DNA of 64,000 nt from Alphaproteobacteria bacterium (lineage in GTDB: Bacteria > Pseudomonadota > Alphaproteobacteria > Ferrovibrionales > Ferrovibrionaceae). Of the stretch, positions 43,101-60,584 are shown piece by piece (the stretch's first letter is position 1; every line of letters begins with the position of its first letter). The notes under the pieces are model-generated. The model saw only the letters and a list, made by a program, of their open reading frames with translations. It was not told the origin of the DNA and did not search any database. Where the stretch lies: positions 496,001 to 560,000 of the forward strand of contig JAFKFH010000003.1 in the NCBI GenBank assembly GCA_017307375.1, read 5' to 3'. Position numbers and translations under genes: made by a program.

Positions 43101-45794
43101 TCAGCCGGGCCTGCCGCCGTGCAGCAGCGCGACCGGGAGGCCGCCGAGAATCTCCCGCAACGCCAGCCTGCCGCCGGCGGCCAGCGCGGCCGAGCCGCAG
43201 AGAACGTCGACGAAGCTGTCGATCGCGAGATCGTCCGGCAGCAGCACCGCGGTATCGCCCCAGCCTTCCGGCGGCACCAGCGGCGCCCCATCCTGCGGCA
43301 GCAGCCGCGCCGCCAGGCGGGTGACGACCGTGATCGCGACCTCCGTATCGCTTGCCCGCAGAAAGGCCATGGCATGGCCGGCCAGATGGCCCTGCACCGC
43401 CAACGGCCGGTAGAGGCCGTCGGCGAACAGGGCGGGTGCGGTCTTGCGCAGCGCCAGTGCTCGCGCGATGACGGCCTGCTTGACCCGGCCATCGCGCCAG
43501 TCGGCCAGCAGATCGCGGGGCGAGGCCCCGGCCGCCAGCGCGGTGGCGCGTGCGTCGTAGTCGACCGGACGCCTGTTATCGGGATCGGCCAGGCTGAGGT
43601 CCCAGAAGTCGCAGCCCTGGTAGAGGTCGGGCATGCCGGGGACGGTGAGGCGCAGCAGCGTCGCCGCCAGGCCGTTGACCGCCCCCGCCGGGGCGATCCG
43701 GCGGGCGAACGCCTCGATCTCGGCGCGGAGGCGATGGCCGTCGCGGCCGCAGATCAGGTTCTCGGCGAATTCCCGGGCGCCTTGCTCATAACCCTCGTCG
43801 GGTGCCGTCCAGTTCGATCGCTGCTTGGCTTCGCGTACCGCCTTGCGCTGCCAGTCGACGATACGGGCGGCAAAGGCTTCGTCGGCATGGCCGGCGCATG
43901 GCCAGGCGCCGACGAGGGTCTGATACAGCATCAACTCGTCCGCGGGTGCCGGCACGGGCCCGTCCGCGCCCGGCGTGCGTAACGGGGCCGAGAGATCGCG
44001 CCAGCGGCCGACGGCATCGCGCCATTCCGGTGCCAGTTCGCTCAGCACGGCCAGCCGGGCGCGGACATCCTCGCCGCGCTTGTGGTCATGGGTGGCGCTC
44101 GCCAGCATCGCCTTCGGAAAATGCTCGAGACGGCGGCGGCAGGCCTCGTGGAAACCCTGGACGCCCAGGGCGAACTCTCCCGGATCCGATCCGACCTCGT
44201 TGCGCGAGATCAGCCGCCCATAGCGATAGAACGCGGTGTCCTCGACCGATTTGGCCGTCACCGGTGCCGTCAGTTGCTCGAAGCGGGCGATCAGGGTCGG
44301 CTCGGGCCGGCCGGTCAAGCGATCGAGAACGTAGTCGAGGGCGGGCCGGTCGGCGACGGCCACTGTCCGCCGGGCGGCCGCCGCGGCGCCGTCGATCAGC
44401 CGGCGGTCGCGGGCGTCGGGTCCGGCAGGCGTCAGGTAGGTGCGATAGACCGGGAAATGGACGACGAGTTCGGCCAATGCCCGGCGCAGCCCGGCCAGGG
44501 TCAGGTCGCGCCGGACCGCTTCCAGGCGCATCTGGCGATGGAAGGCACGCGCCGCACGGTCGAGTTCGGCACCGAGCGACTGGGCCAGGATCTGGTGCTT
44601 GGCCGCATGCACCTCCGCGGCGAAATCGCCGTCCTCGCCGGTCGCATCCGACCACAGCGCGGTCAGCGGCGCCTCGCCGTCCCGGTCGTGGAGCAGGGCG
44701 CCGACCTCGGCCATGAAATCGTAGCCCGAGGTGCCGTCGATCGCCCAGGTCGCCGGCAACGTCTCGCCGCTGCCCAGGATCTTTTCGACGACCAGATAGG
44801 CGGGGCCGTCGCGCAACCCCTCCAGCCGGCCCCGCAACCGGCGGCAATAGCCGGTCGGATCGGCCAGGCCGTCGACATGATCGATGCGCAGGCCGTCGAT
44901 CACTCCCTCGGCATAGAGGCGCAGCGGCAGGGCATGGACCGCGTCGAATACCTCAGGCCGCTCGATGCGCAGGCCGGCAAGGCCGGCAATGTCGAAGAAG
45001 CGTCGCCAGTTGATCTCGTCGGCGGCGGTGCGCCACCAGGCTAGGCGATAGTGCTGGCGTTCCAGCAGGTCGTGCAGCCGGGCGCGGCCAGCCATGCCGG
45101 GGCCGAAGGCCTGCAGGGCGCGGGCCACCTCGCCCCCTACCCGGGCCGTCACCTGGGCAAGCGCCGCCTTGACCGCGCGCGCGTCGCCGGGCCTGGCGAA
45201 GGGGCCGGCCAGCTCCCGCTGCAGCGGCGGGGGCAGGTGGGCGAAGATCTTCCGATAATCCTGCGGCCGTATCGGAAAACGGTGCTCGCCGTAGCCGACG
45301 AAGAATTCGCCGGCAGCCCCATCGATCTGCAACACCAGTGCGTCCGACTCCAGCGCCTCGCCATAGGGTGTGCCGAGGAAGGGGGCGAGCAGGCGGCCGC
45401 GCAGCGTCTCTTCCGGCGGATGCCAGTCGATGTCGAAGAAGTCGGCATAGGGGCTGGCCTGCCCCGATTCCAGCACGTCGAGCCACCAGCCGTTCTCGGA
45501 ACCGCCGACGCCCATGTGGTTGGGCACGATGTCGAGGATCAGGCCCATGCCGCGCGCCTTGAGCGCCGCGGCCAGCCGGCGCAGTGCCGCCTCGCCGCCC
45601 AGCTCGGGATTGATCACGCCGAAATCGACGACGTCATAGCCGTGGGTCGAACCGGCGCGGGCGCGGGTCAGCGGCGAGGCGTAGACATGGCTGACGCCCA
45701 GCCCGGCGATGTAGTCGATGCGGGCCAACGCATCGTCCAGCGTGAACGCGCGATGGAACTGCAGGCGAAGGGTGGCGCGCGGTGGCTTAGTCAT
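43101..45794 (-). CDS. treY: maltooligosyl trehalose synthase
   Basis: 897-residue GH13 enzyme that converts the reducing end of maltodextrins to a terminal trehalose unit. Motifs: LDIVPNHMGVGGSENGWWLD (region I), GLRIDHVDGLADPTGYCRRL (nucleophile Asp), and YLVVEKILGSGETLP (acid/base Glu). The start MTKPPRATLRLQFHRAFTLD is typical. ATGA overlap with malQ. Works with TreZ, which releases trehalose. It is the last gene of the seven-gene operon. Confidence 0.95.
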   Translation of the reverse strand: MTKPPRATLRLQFHRAFTLDDALARIDYIAGLGVSHVYASPLTRARAGSTHGYDVVDFGVINPELGGEAALRRLAAALKARGMGLILDIVPNHMGVGGSENGWWLDVLESGQASPYADFFDIDWHPPEETLRGRLLAPFLGTPYGEALESDALVLQIDGAAGEFFVGYGEHRFPIRPQDYRKIFAHLPPPLQRELAGPFARPGDARAVKAALAQVTARVGGEVARALQAFGPGMAGRARLHDLLERQHYRLAWWRTAADEINWRRFFDIAGLAGLRIERPEVFDAVHALPLRLYAEGVIDGLRIDHVDGLADPTGYCRRLRGRLEGLRDGPAYLVVEKILGSGETLPATWAIDGTSGYDFMAEVGALLHDRDGEAPLTALWSDATGEDGDFAAEVHAAKHQILAQSLGAELDRAARAFHRQMRLEAVRRDLTLAGLRRALAELVVHFPVYRTYLTPAGPDARDRRLIDGAAAAARRTVAVADRPALDYVLDRLTGRPEPTLIARFEQLTAPVTAKSVEDTAFYRYGRLISRNEVGSDPGEFALGVQGFHEACRRRLEHFPKAMLASATHDHKRGEDVRARLAVLSELAPEWRDAVGRWRDLSAPLRTPGADGPVPAPADELMLYQTLVGAWPCAGHADEAFAARIVDWQRKAVREAKQRSNWTAPDEGYEQGAREFAENLICGRDGHRLRAEIEAFARRIAPAGAVNGLAATLLRLTVPGMPDLYQGCDFWDLSLADPDNRRPVDYDARATALAAGASPRDLLADWRDGRVKQAVIARALALRKTAPALFADGLYRPLAVQGHLAGHAMAFLRASDTEVAITVVTRLAARLLPQDGAPLVPPEGWGDTAVLLPDDLAIDSFVDVLCGSAALAAGGRLALREILGGLPVALLHGGRPG

Positions 45795-47839
45795 GCCTGG
45801 CGCCCCGCGGTCATGGTGGCCAGCCGCGCCCGCACCCCTGGGGGCTCCAGCAGGCGATCGGCCGGCCGGGGCAGACGCCGTCGCCAGTTCGGGTGGGGGT
45901 CGGTCAGGCCGGGCAGGTTCGGCTGTTCCTCCAGCGCCAGCGCATCCTCGACCGGCAGCAGCGCGAGCGGCCCGCGCGCCCGCGCGACATGGGCGATGGC
46001 CGCGGTCACGAACGGCTCCGGCGTGGCCGGATCGGGGGCTGGACCCTCGGCGATGCCTTCATCGCACAGGACCTGCCACAGGCTCGACCGGTCCGCATTC
46101 CGTTCGGCCGTCACGGCCGCCTCGCCGTGGTCGGCGGAAAAAAGACCGAGTTGCCGCCGCCAGGCGATATCGCGGGCCGACCACCAGCCGGCCAGGGTCG
46201 GCAAGTCGTGGGTTGCGGTCAGCGCGGCGGCCTCGGCCGGCCAATCCCCCGGCCTCAGCCAGGCCCCGTCCGCGGCGCGGGCAAACAGCAGTACGGACAT
46301 GCCCATCACCCCGGCTGCCGCGAGACGGTCGCGGAAGCCTTCCGGCACGGTGCCGAGATCCTCACCGATGACGATGGCGTCGTGACGCCAGGATTCCAGC
46401 GCAACCAGACGCAGGAGATCGTCGCACGGGAAGCGGAGATAGGCGCCTGCCGCCGCATCGGCGCCGTCCGGCACCAGCCAGCCGCGGGCAAAGCCCAGCA
46501 CATGATCGATACGCAGTCCGCCGGCATGGGCAAAACTGGCCCGCAGCATCTCGATGAAGGCGCGATAGCCATGCGCGCGCAGACCGCGGGGCGACAGCGG
46601 GCTCAGGCCCCAGCGCTGGCCCAGCGGGTTCAGCAGATCGGGCGGCGCCCCGAGCGACAGGCCGGGCAGCATTTCGGCCTGCCGGCTCCAGGCCTGCGAG
46701 CCGGCCGCGTCGCTGCCCACCGCCAGGTCGGCGATCAGCCCGATGCCCATGCCGCTCGCCCGTGCGGTCCGCTGGGCGCGCCCCAGGCCGTGGTCGGCCA
46801 GGAACTGCAGGAAAGCGTGAAACGTGACCTCGCGGGCGTGTTCCCCGGCAAAGCGCGCCACCGCGTCGCTGCGCGGATCGCGCAGATCCTGCGGCCAGCT
46901 GCGCCACGACCAGGCCTGCGGATTTTGCCCGTAGTGATGGGCGTGCAAGGCTTCGAACCGCGCGTGGTCCTCGAGCGGTTCTCCCCTGGCGCGGCGAAAG
47001 TCGCTGAAGGCGCGCTGGGCGGCGCCGAAGGTATTCTCGAAGCGGTCGAACAGGCGCCGCAGCCGGGCCAGCCGGCGCGCCGCTGCCGCCGGCCAGTCGA
47101 TCAGTTCGTTGCCGTCGTCCTCGTCGGGGTCGACGAAATCATTGCCCAGCAAGGCGGCGGGATCGACATGCAGCACGTTCAGCCATAGCCGGGTCGATGG
47201 GGAATAGGGGCTGAAGTTCCGCGGCTCGGCGGCAAACATCGCGTGCACGGGGCTGACAGCCAGTGCGTCGGCGCCCTGCGCCGCCGCCGCGCGGGCCAGC
47301 TCGGCAAGGCCGGTGAAGTCGCCGATGCCACCGTCGCCGGGCCGCCTGATGCCGTAAAGCTGCACGGCCAGTCCCCAGAGGCGGGCCTCGGCCCCCAGGG
47401 CGTCGCCGACACCGAAGCAGCGCGGCGGGGCCACCGCCAGCGTGCAGTCGCGGCTGTCGAGGCTGAGCGTGTGATAGCCCGGCGTCGATACCGCCGGCAG
47501 CGCGACATGCCGGGCATCGACATGCTCGACCAGGCCCGAGACCCCGCCGCCGTTCTCGAACCTGATGCGGTATCGGCGCGGCGCCCAGCTCGAGATGCCG
47601 AGGTCGATCAGCACGGCCTGGCCCGACCACGCCGTCACCAAGGGCGGCAGTCCGCTACCGCCCTCCGCCGCGCGGATGCTGTCGGCGATGTCGCCCGGCC
47701 CGGCACAGGGAAAGCCCAGCGCGGCGAGCAGCGCGCGCAGGCTGTCCGGGGCGACGGTCCGCTTCTGGTGGAAGACGTCTTCCCATTCGACGGCGATGCC
47801 TGCCGCCTCGGCCAGCGCCCGCAGGCGATCGTCGCTCAC
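45791..47839 (-). CDS. malQ: 4-alpha-glucanotransferase (amylomaltase)
   Basis: 682-residue GH77 enzyme that shuffles maltodextrin lengths. Motifs: YSPSTRLWLNVLHVDPAALL, GGLRIDHVLGFARGWLVPDG (nucleophile region) and IVIGEDLGTVPEGFRDRL (catalytic Glu). GTG start at 47839 (MSDDRLRALAEAAGIAVEW), overlapping the treZ stop. The N-terminal ~150 residues are the extension of the long bacterial MalQ form. It can feed chains to TreY and recycle debranching products. Confidence 0.94.
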   Translation of the reverse strand: MSDDRLRALAEAAGIAVEWEDVFHQKRTVAPDSLRALLAALGFPCAGPGDIADSIRAAEGGSGLPPLVTAWSGQAVLIDLGISSWAPRRYRIRFENGGGVSGLVEHVDARHVALPAVSTPGYHTLSLDSRDCTLAVAPPRCFGVGDALGAEARLWGLAVQLYGIRRPGDGGIGDFTGLAELARAAAAQGADALAVSPVHAMFAAEPRNFSPYSPSTRLWLNVLHVDPAALLGNDFVDPDEDDGNELIDWPAAAARRLARLRRLFDRFENTFGAAQRAFSDFRRARGEPLEDHARFEALHAHHYGQNPQAWSWRSWPQDLRDPRSDAVARFAGEHAREVTFHAFLQFLADHGLGRAQRTARASGMGIGLIADLAVGSDAAGSQAWSRQAEMLPGLSLGAPPDLLNPLGQRWGLSPLSPRGLRAHGYRAFIEMLRASFAHAGGLRIDHVLGFARGWLVPDGADAAAGAYLRFPCDDLLRLVALESWRHDAIVIGEDLGTVPEGFRDRLAAAGVMGMSVLLFARAADGAWLRPGDWPAEAAALTATHDLPTLAGWWSARDIAWRRQLGLFSADHGEAAVTAERNADRSSLWQVLCDEGIAEGPAPDPATPEPFVTAAIAHVARARGPLALLPVEDALALEEQPNLPGLTDPHPNWRRRLPRPADRLLEPPGVRARLATMTAGRQA

Positions 47840-49598
47840 GCGACGCGCCCCATCACGGCGACGACCGACCATGGCGGCAGCCGGCCGGCATCGAGATCCG
47901 CCGCGGCGCTGTCCGGGATCGCCACCATCACCTCGCCGCCCTCGCGCCGTGCCGGCACCGCTTCGGCCCCGAGATTGACGTAGAGCGCGTAGACCGCGCC
48001 GTCCCCCATGCGCCAGTGGACCACCACTGCCGCGGGCCCCAGCACTGCCGAGGCTTCGGTGCGGGTGCCGTCCAGCCGCGGAATGATCTCGACATGGCGC
48101 AGCAGCAACAGGCGGCGGACCAGGTCGACGCGGGTCGAGCCGGGCGGGGTCTGTGCCTCCCCGGCATCGGGAATCGACGCCGCGAAGGTTGCCTGGTCGT
48201 TCGGGTCGGGCAGCTGGTCCAACTGGCCGGCAAAGCCGGCGAAGGCCGCGAACTCGCGCCGTCGCCCCTCGCGCACTGCCTGGGCCAGCTCCGGCCCGTG
48301 GCTGGTGAAGAAGTAGAATGGCGTGCGCGCGCCCCATTCGTCGCCCATGAACATCAGCGGGATCTGCGGCGACAGCAGCAGCAGTGCCGTGCCGGCTTCC
48401 AGCGCCTGCGGCGTCGCCAGCGATCCCAGGCGTTCGCCCAGTGCGCGATTGCCGATCTGGTCATGGTTGTGCAGGAACAGCACGAAGGAGGTCGGCGACA
48501 GGTGGTCGCTGGGCTGGCCGCGCCGGCGCCCGTCGCGATGGGGCGATGCCTCGCCCTGGTAGACGAACCCCTCGGCCAGGCAGCGCCGCAGCCGCTCGGC
48601 CGGACCATCGGCGTAGTCAGCGTAGTAGCCATCCGCCTCCCCGGTCAGCAGATGGTGGAGCACATGATGGCCGTCGTCGTTCCACTGGGCGTCGAAGCCC
48701 GACGTCAGCAGCTCGGCATCGTTGTCGTCGTTCTCCAGCACCAGATGGACGAAGCGGTCGGGGTCGATCGTCTGCCGCACCGTGCCGGCCAGTTCCTCCA
48801 GCCAGTCGCGATCGACGATGGCATGCACCGCATCGAGGCGGAGGCCGTCGAAGCGGAATTCCTGCAGCCAGTAAAGCGCATTCTGGGTGAAGTAGTCGCG
48901 CACCTGCGGCACGCGGAAATCGATCGCTGCGCCCCAGGGGGTCGGCACGTCGGTGCGGAAGAACGGGCTGGCATAGGCGCCCAGGTAATTGCCGTCCGGT
49001 CCGAAGTGATTGTAGACGACGTCGAGGAAGACCATCAGCCCCAGGCCATGCGCGGCATCGACCAGCGCCTTCAGGGCTTCGGGCGGCCCATAGGCCGATT
49101 CCGGGGCGTAGGGCAGCACCCCGTCATAGCCCCAGTTGCGTCCGCCCGGGAATTCGGCCAGCGGCATCAGCTCGATCGCCGTGATGCCCAGCGCGGCGAT
49201 CTCGGGCAGGCGCTGGACCACGCCGGCATAGCCGCCATAGGCGCCGACATGGAGCTCGTAGAGGATGGTGTTGCGCCAGGGACGGCCGCGCCACTCGGCA
49301 TGGCGCCAGGCATAGGCCCGCGGGTCGACGACGATGCTGGGGCCGTGCACGTCGCCCTGCGCCCGCGCCGCCGGATCGGGTACCGCGAGATCCGGCGCCA
49401 GCCGGTAGCGATAGCCGGTGCCGGCACCGCAGGCCGCTTCGGCCTCGAACCAGCCGTCGCCGGCGGCCGCCATCGCGACCGGCCCGAGGCCTTCGATCTC
49501 GACGGCGACGGCATCGCGGTCCGGCGCCCACAGGCGAAAGCGCGTCCGGTCCGGCGCCACGAGGGTGGCGCCGAAGGGCAGGTCGTGGGCGAAGCCGG

Positions 49599-49602
<4 letters not shown>
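47836..49602 (-). CDS. treZ: malto-oligosyltrehalose trehalohydrolase
   Basis: 588-residue GH13 enzyme that cleaves trehalose from maltooligosyl-trehalose. N-terminal E-set/CBM48-like domain, 1-90 (LPFGATLVAPDRTRFRLWAP). The barrel has LDVVYNHFGPDGNYL, FRFDGLRLDAVHAIVD (nucleophile) and VHLVLENDDND (acid/base). Start ATG at 49602, overlapping the glgX stop as ATGA. Directly before malQ and treY. Confidence 0.95.
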
Positions 49603-51708
<2,106 letters not shown>

Positions 51709-51719
<11 letters not shown>

Positions 51720-53872
51720 GCTTCAGGAGAATGGTGGAAAGTGGCGGCAACGTCAGATCGACCGACGCCGGCTGGCCGTGCGCCGGAATGCTCGCGGCCC
51801 GCACCTCCCCGTCATTGCCGAGGTTGCTGCCGCCGTAGTGGCCGGCATCGCTGTTGAACACTTCGCGCCAGCGGCCGGGTCCGGGCACGCCGACGCGATA
51901 GCCGCGCCGTGGCAGCGGGGTCATGTTGACGATTGCCAGGATGGGGGAATCGCCGTCGCCGCCGCGGCGGAGATAGGCGAAGACACTATTGTCGCGGTCG
52001 TCGCCGATGAGCCAGGCGAAGCCCGCAGGGTCGGTGTCGCGCCGGTGCAGCGCCGGCAGATCGCAGTACAGCCGGTTCAGGTCGCGCAGCATCAGCTGCA
52101 AACCGCGATGGCGCGGATCGTCCAGGCAATCCCAGGCGAGCGGGACGTCGTGGTTCCATTCGTGCGGCTGGCCGAACTCGCCGCCCATGAAGATCAGCTT
52201 CTTGCCCGGGTGGCTCCACATGAATCCGAGATAGGCACGCAGATTGGCGAAGCGCTGCCAATCGTCGCCCGGCATCCGCGCCAGCAGCGAACCCTTGCCG
52301 TGCACGACCTCGTCATGCGACAGCGGCAGCACGAAACGTTCGGAAAAGGCGTAGACCAGGCCGAAGGTCATGTCGTCGTGATGCCAGCGCCGATGCACCG
52401 GCTGATGCCCGACATAGCGCAGCGTGTCGTGCATCCAGCCCATGTTCCACTTGAAGGAAAAGCCCAGCCCTCCCTCCGCGACCGGACGGCTGACGCCGGG
52501 CCAGGCAGTCGATTCCTCGGCGATCGCCAGGGCGCCGGGGCAGCGTGCGGCAATCGTCTCGTTGAGCCGGCGCAGGAAGGCAACGGCCTCGAGATTCTCG
52601 CGCCCGCCATGGATGTTCGGCACCCATTCGCCGGCCTTGCGGCTGTAGTCGCGATAGAGCATCGAGGCCACCGCGTCGACGCGGATGCCGTCGACGTGGT
52701 AGCGCTCCAGCCACTCCAGCGCGCTGGCGATCAGGAAGCCCGCGACCTCGTTGCGACCGAGGTTGTAGATCAGGGTATTCCAGTCCTGGTGAAAGCCTTC
52801 GCGGGGGTCGCGATGCTCGTAGAGCGCCGTGCCGTCGAAGTTGACCAGGCCATGGGCGTCGGTCGGAAAATGGGCCGGCACCCAATCGAGAATGACGCCG
52901 ATCCCGGCGGCATGGCAGCGGTCGACGAAGCGCGCGAAGGCGTCGGGCGGGCCGAAACGCGCGGTGGGTGCAAACAACCCGATCGGCTGATAGCCCCACG
53001 AGCCGCCGAACGGATGCTCGGTCACCGGCAGCAGTTCGACATGGGTGAACCCCATGCCGGCGGCGTAGGCAACCAGCCGGTCGGCGAGCATGTCCCAGTG
53101 GCTGTCCCATTCGCGGCCGTCGACGGCCGGTGCCCAGGATCCGGCATGGACCTCATAGATCGCGATCGGCGCGTCGGGTCCCTGCCGTCGTGCCCGGCCG
53201 GCCATCCAGGCCTCGTCGGTCCAGCGGAAAGGCCGGGGATCGGGCACGATCGAGGCAGTGGCCGGCGGTGGCTCGGTCGCGCGGCCGACCGGGTCGGCCT
53301 TCAGCGGCTGCAGCTGGCCGTCCGCCCCCAGGATCTCGTATTTGTAGCGCCGGCCCGGGCCGACGGCGGGGATGAACAATTCCCACACCCCGGCTTCGCG
53401 GCGCAGCCGCATCGGGTGCCGCCGGCCGTCCCAGCCGTTGAAGTCGCCGACCACCGAGACGCGGCGGGCATTGGGCGCCCAGACCGCGAAACGGGTGCCT
53501 GCAACACCGTCGATCGTCATCACATGGGCACCGAGACAGCTGCCCATTTCCTGGTGCCGCCCCTCGGCGATCAGATGCAGGTCGAGGTCGCCAAGCAGCA
53601 GGCCGAACGCATAGGGGTCGGCAAGTTCCTCCTGCCGGTCGGGCCAGTCGACGCGCAGGCGATAGCGGCCATCACCGTTGGCTGGTCCGGCAAACAGCCC
53701 TGCCGGGTGGACGCGCGCCAGCGGGATGACTTTCTCCTCGGCATCGACGACGCTGACGGCCTTCGCGCCCGGCTGGAGCGTGCGGACAATGACGTCCGGC
53801 CCCTCGCGATGCGGGCCCAGCAGGGCGAAGGGGTCGCCGTGGCGTGCCTCGGCCAGTGCCTCGATTCCGGGC

Positions 53873-53880
<8 letters not shown>
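51709..53880 (-). CDS. glgB: 1,4-alpha-glucan branching enzyme
   Basis: 723 residues, standard for GlgB. Two N-terminal E-set domains (1-110 and 115-220, with [20 protein letters not shown]). Barrel motifs: [34 protein letters not shown] (nucleophile), [13 protein letters not shown] (acid/base), and [13 protein letters not shown]. Introduces alpha-1,6 branches into the glucan made by GlgE. Overlaps the treS-mak gene by 8 bp and glgX by 11 bp. Confidence 0.96.
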
Positions 53881-57156
<3,276 letters not shown>

Positions 57157-57160
<4 letters not shown>

Positions 57161-60100
57161 CCTTCTGCGGGCAGGCGGAGACGCCAAGCGGCGAAGGCGA
57201 GGCGGGCGGGGTCGAGCCGGATCGTCTGCCGCTTGCCCCGCCACTCGCGTGTCTGATCGTTCACGAGGTCGTCGACGGCAAACGCCGCGTCGTCGTCGAG
57301 GCCCCAGCGCCACAGCGGCAGTTCGAAGGCCGCTTCCCGCGTCTCATGCGGGTCGAGGTTGATGGCGGCCAGCACGACGTTGCGGCGATCGGGGGTGGCC
57401 TTGACGAAGCACAGGACCCGGTCGTCGGAAGCGGGCAGGAACGTCACGCCGAGATGGCTGTGCAAGGCTGGATTGGCGCGCCGGATCCGGTTCAGCAGCG
57501 CGATTTCGCCCTTGATGTTTCCCGGCTGATTCCAGTCGCGGGCGCGCAACTGGAATTTCTCGGAATCGAGATACTCTTCCTTGCCCGGCAGTGGTTCGGC
57601 CTCGCACAGCTCGAAACCGCTGTAGAGACCCCACAGGCCCGAGAGCAGCGCGGCCAGGGCCGCGCGCTGGACGAAGCCCGCACGGCCCGAGCGTTGCAGG
57701 AAATAGGGATTGATGTCGGGGGTGTTGACGAAGAAATGCGGCCTGAAGAAATCCTTCGGCGGCGTCGTGGTCAGTTCCGTCAGGTAGTCGGTGAATTCGG
57801 CCGCCGAATGCCGCCAGGTGAAATAGGTGTAGGACTGCGAGAAGCCAAGCTTGGCCAGCCGGTACATCACCTTGGGTCGGGTGAAGGCCTCCGCCAGGAA
57901 CACCACGTCGGGATGGCGGCCCCGCACATCGGCGATCAGCCATTCCCAGAACGGAAAGGGCTTGGTGTGGGGATTGTCGACGCGGAACAGCCGAATCCCC
58001 TCGGCGACCCAGAACAGCACGATGTCGCGCAGCGCCACCCAAAGTTCGGGGACGGCGCCCGGTGCGTAGAAGTCGACGTTGACGATGTCCTGATATTTCT
58101 TCGGCGGATTTTCGGCGTAGCGGATCGTGCCGTCAGGCCGCCAGGCGAACCAGTCGGGGTGGTCGCGCAGCCAGGGATGGTCGGGCGAGCACTGGATGGC
58201 GAAGTCGATGGCGAGTTCGAGCCCGTGGTCGGCTGCGGCCTCGCGCAGCCGGCGGAAGTCGTCGAGCGTGCCGAGTTCGGGGTGGATCGCGTCGTGCCCG
58301 CCCGCGTCGCCGCCGATCGCATAGGGGCTGCCCGGGTCGTTGGCGCCGGCCGTCAGCGTGTTGTTCGGTCCCTTGCGGTGCTTGCGGCCGATCGGATGGA
58401 TCGGGGGGAAATAGAGGACATCGAAGCCCATGGCGCTGATGTCCGGCAGTCTCGCGACGACATCGGCGAACGTGCCGTGGCGGGTGATGTCGTTGCTGGC
58501 CGAACGCGGGAACAGCTCGTACCAGGCGGCAAAACGGGCGACGAGACGCTCGGCGTCGACCGGCATCGGCTCGCTGCGCACGGCGAAGGGGCGGCGGTCG
58601 GCCATCGCCAGCAGAGCGCCGGTATCGGGCGCCAGCATCAGTCGCAGCCGGCTTTCGTCGTCGCCGGCCGCCATCTGCGCCGCCCGCAGGTCGAGGGCTG
58701 CGCGGTAGTCGTCCGCCCCGGCAGCCGCCGCGGTTTCGACCAGGAAAAGCCGGGCTTCCTCCAGCTCCAGGGCGAGATCCAGGCCAGCCTCGTGCTTCTT
58801 CTGCAGTTCGTCGCGCAATGTCGCGTAGGCATCGCGCCAGGCTTCGATCGCGAAGACGTGGCGCCCCAGCCGCTCCAAGGGCATGTCGGCGGCCCAGCGG
58901 TCGTTTCCCAGTGGCCTCATCGGCCACCGCCGCCATTCACGGTCATCGGCCGCACGCCACAGCAGGTCGACGGCGATCTTGTCGTGGCCGTCGCAAAAGA
59001 CGTCGGCTTCGACCCGCACCATCTCGCCAACCGTGCGCTTGACCGGAAACCGCCCGGCATCGACCGACGGCGTGATCGCCTCGATGGCAAGGCGCGGCCG
59101 TGTAGACGCCTGCTCGGCCGTCATGCGGCGCGGCGAGCGATCGCCGGTGATCGCCGCCTGCAGGCGGCCGCGCAGGAGTCTCGCGTCGCCCGGACCCAGG
59201 GTCAGGTCGGTACCCAGGCGCAGATCGGGGCCGCCATCCTCGCCGTCGAAGGCGGTGATGCCGCCGGTAGCGGCAAGAATTGCCGCCGGCGCAAGATGAA
59301 GCGGCCTGGTATTGTCGGGGTTGATCACCACCAGCCTGGCGGTGCCGTCCGCCGGGCGACACAGCAGGGCGGTTGGTCCGGTGCCCGCCGGGCCGAGCAC
59401 GTCGACGCGCCGGGCGGCCGGTTGTGCGGCAATGCGGTGGTTGGCTGCGCGGATCTCTTGCGACAGATCGATGTCGTCGCGGTCCAGCAGGTAATCGTCG
59501 GGCGTGCCGCCGCGCGGATCGAGACGGCGGCGCGCGCCGAACTCGAAACCCATCGGCACCAGCAGCCCGGCACCGATCGCGGCCGCAACCTGCAACGCGC
59601 GGCAGGCGCGCCTTCGGCGCACCAGCGGATCGGGCTCGTCATGGGCGATTCGCGCCCCGAACGGGGCTTCCGGCGCGTTCATGACCGCCGCGATGCGGGA
59701 GAGACGCCGATGTTCGTCGGCAAGCCAGGAATCGCGACCGTTCCACCACGGCAATGACGAGAAGATCCCATCCAGCCCGGCATCGGCCAGCCGCATCGCC
59801 TCGTCCGCGCCCGCCCCGGGGATCCAGGCGAGAAAACGAAGATCTGGCGTCGCCGCCTGGCGCACCGCCCTGATCGCCGCGCGCCAGAAGCCCGGCGGAG
59901 CACGATGCGCCTCGCGCAGCAGGAAACCGGCGACACCCGCCTTCGCCCAGGCGGTCAGCCGCGCGATCCACCATGCAGCCGCCTCGGGCCGGCCGAGATC
60001 GATTCGGGCGCAGCGGGCGCTCGAGTCGCCAGTGCGCGGATCAGGGCCAGGGGCCGAACCGGCTGATGGGGCAATCCATGCGTGCTCGCCGCGCGCCAGC

Positions 60101-60489
60101 ACGCCATCGGCGGCGATGCGGTCGATCCCGACATCGAGGACCAGTCCCAGGCCCTCGGCCTTGGCCGCGGCCGCCATCGACCGGACGGCCATGGGGCCGT
60201 CGCCACCGCTGACTCTGGCATCGCCGTGATCGGGATCATCAATCAGGAATATATTGCTCGATCTTGCGGAGGCGAAGGGTGGCGGGCAGGCGATGTGGTC
60301 GAAACCCAGGCTCGCGGCGTGGGCCAGCAGCGGTCGCCAGCCCGCGACCGGGCCGGCCATCAGCGGATGGATGGCATAGAGACGGGGGCAAGTCGTGGGC
60401 GCGTCGGGAATCGGCTCGGGCAGACGCGCCCGTTCACGCTGCCCGGTCTTGCGGGCAGGCGTCCGGCGCGGGGGCGGTGCGAGGTTCAT
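57157..60489 (-). CDS. glgE: maltose-1-phosphate maltosyltransferase with a long N-terminal extension
   Basis: 1110 residues. The C-terminal part, from about residue 470 ([20 protein letters not shown]), is a complete Glg[61 protein letters not shown] (nucleophile Asp), [17 protein letters not shown] (acid). It extends alpha-1,4-glucan using maltose-1-phosphate. Residues 1-460 are an extra amylase-like region ([40 protein letters not shown]) lacking the usual catalytic set. First gene of the operon, divergent from the deformylase-like gene. Confidence 0.94.
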
Positions 60490-60584
60490 GGCAGGCTAAC
60501 CGGCCGACGTCTGTTTGGTTCCCCTCGCCGGTCCAAGGTCGTGCTAGGTTGTGCGCAACAGTCCAGCCGTCCGAGACCCGACAG

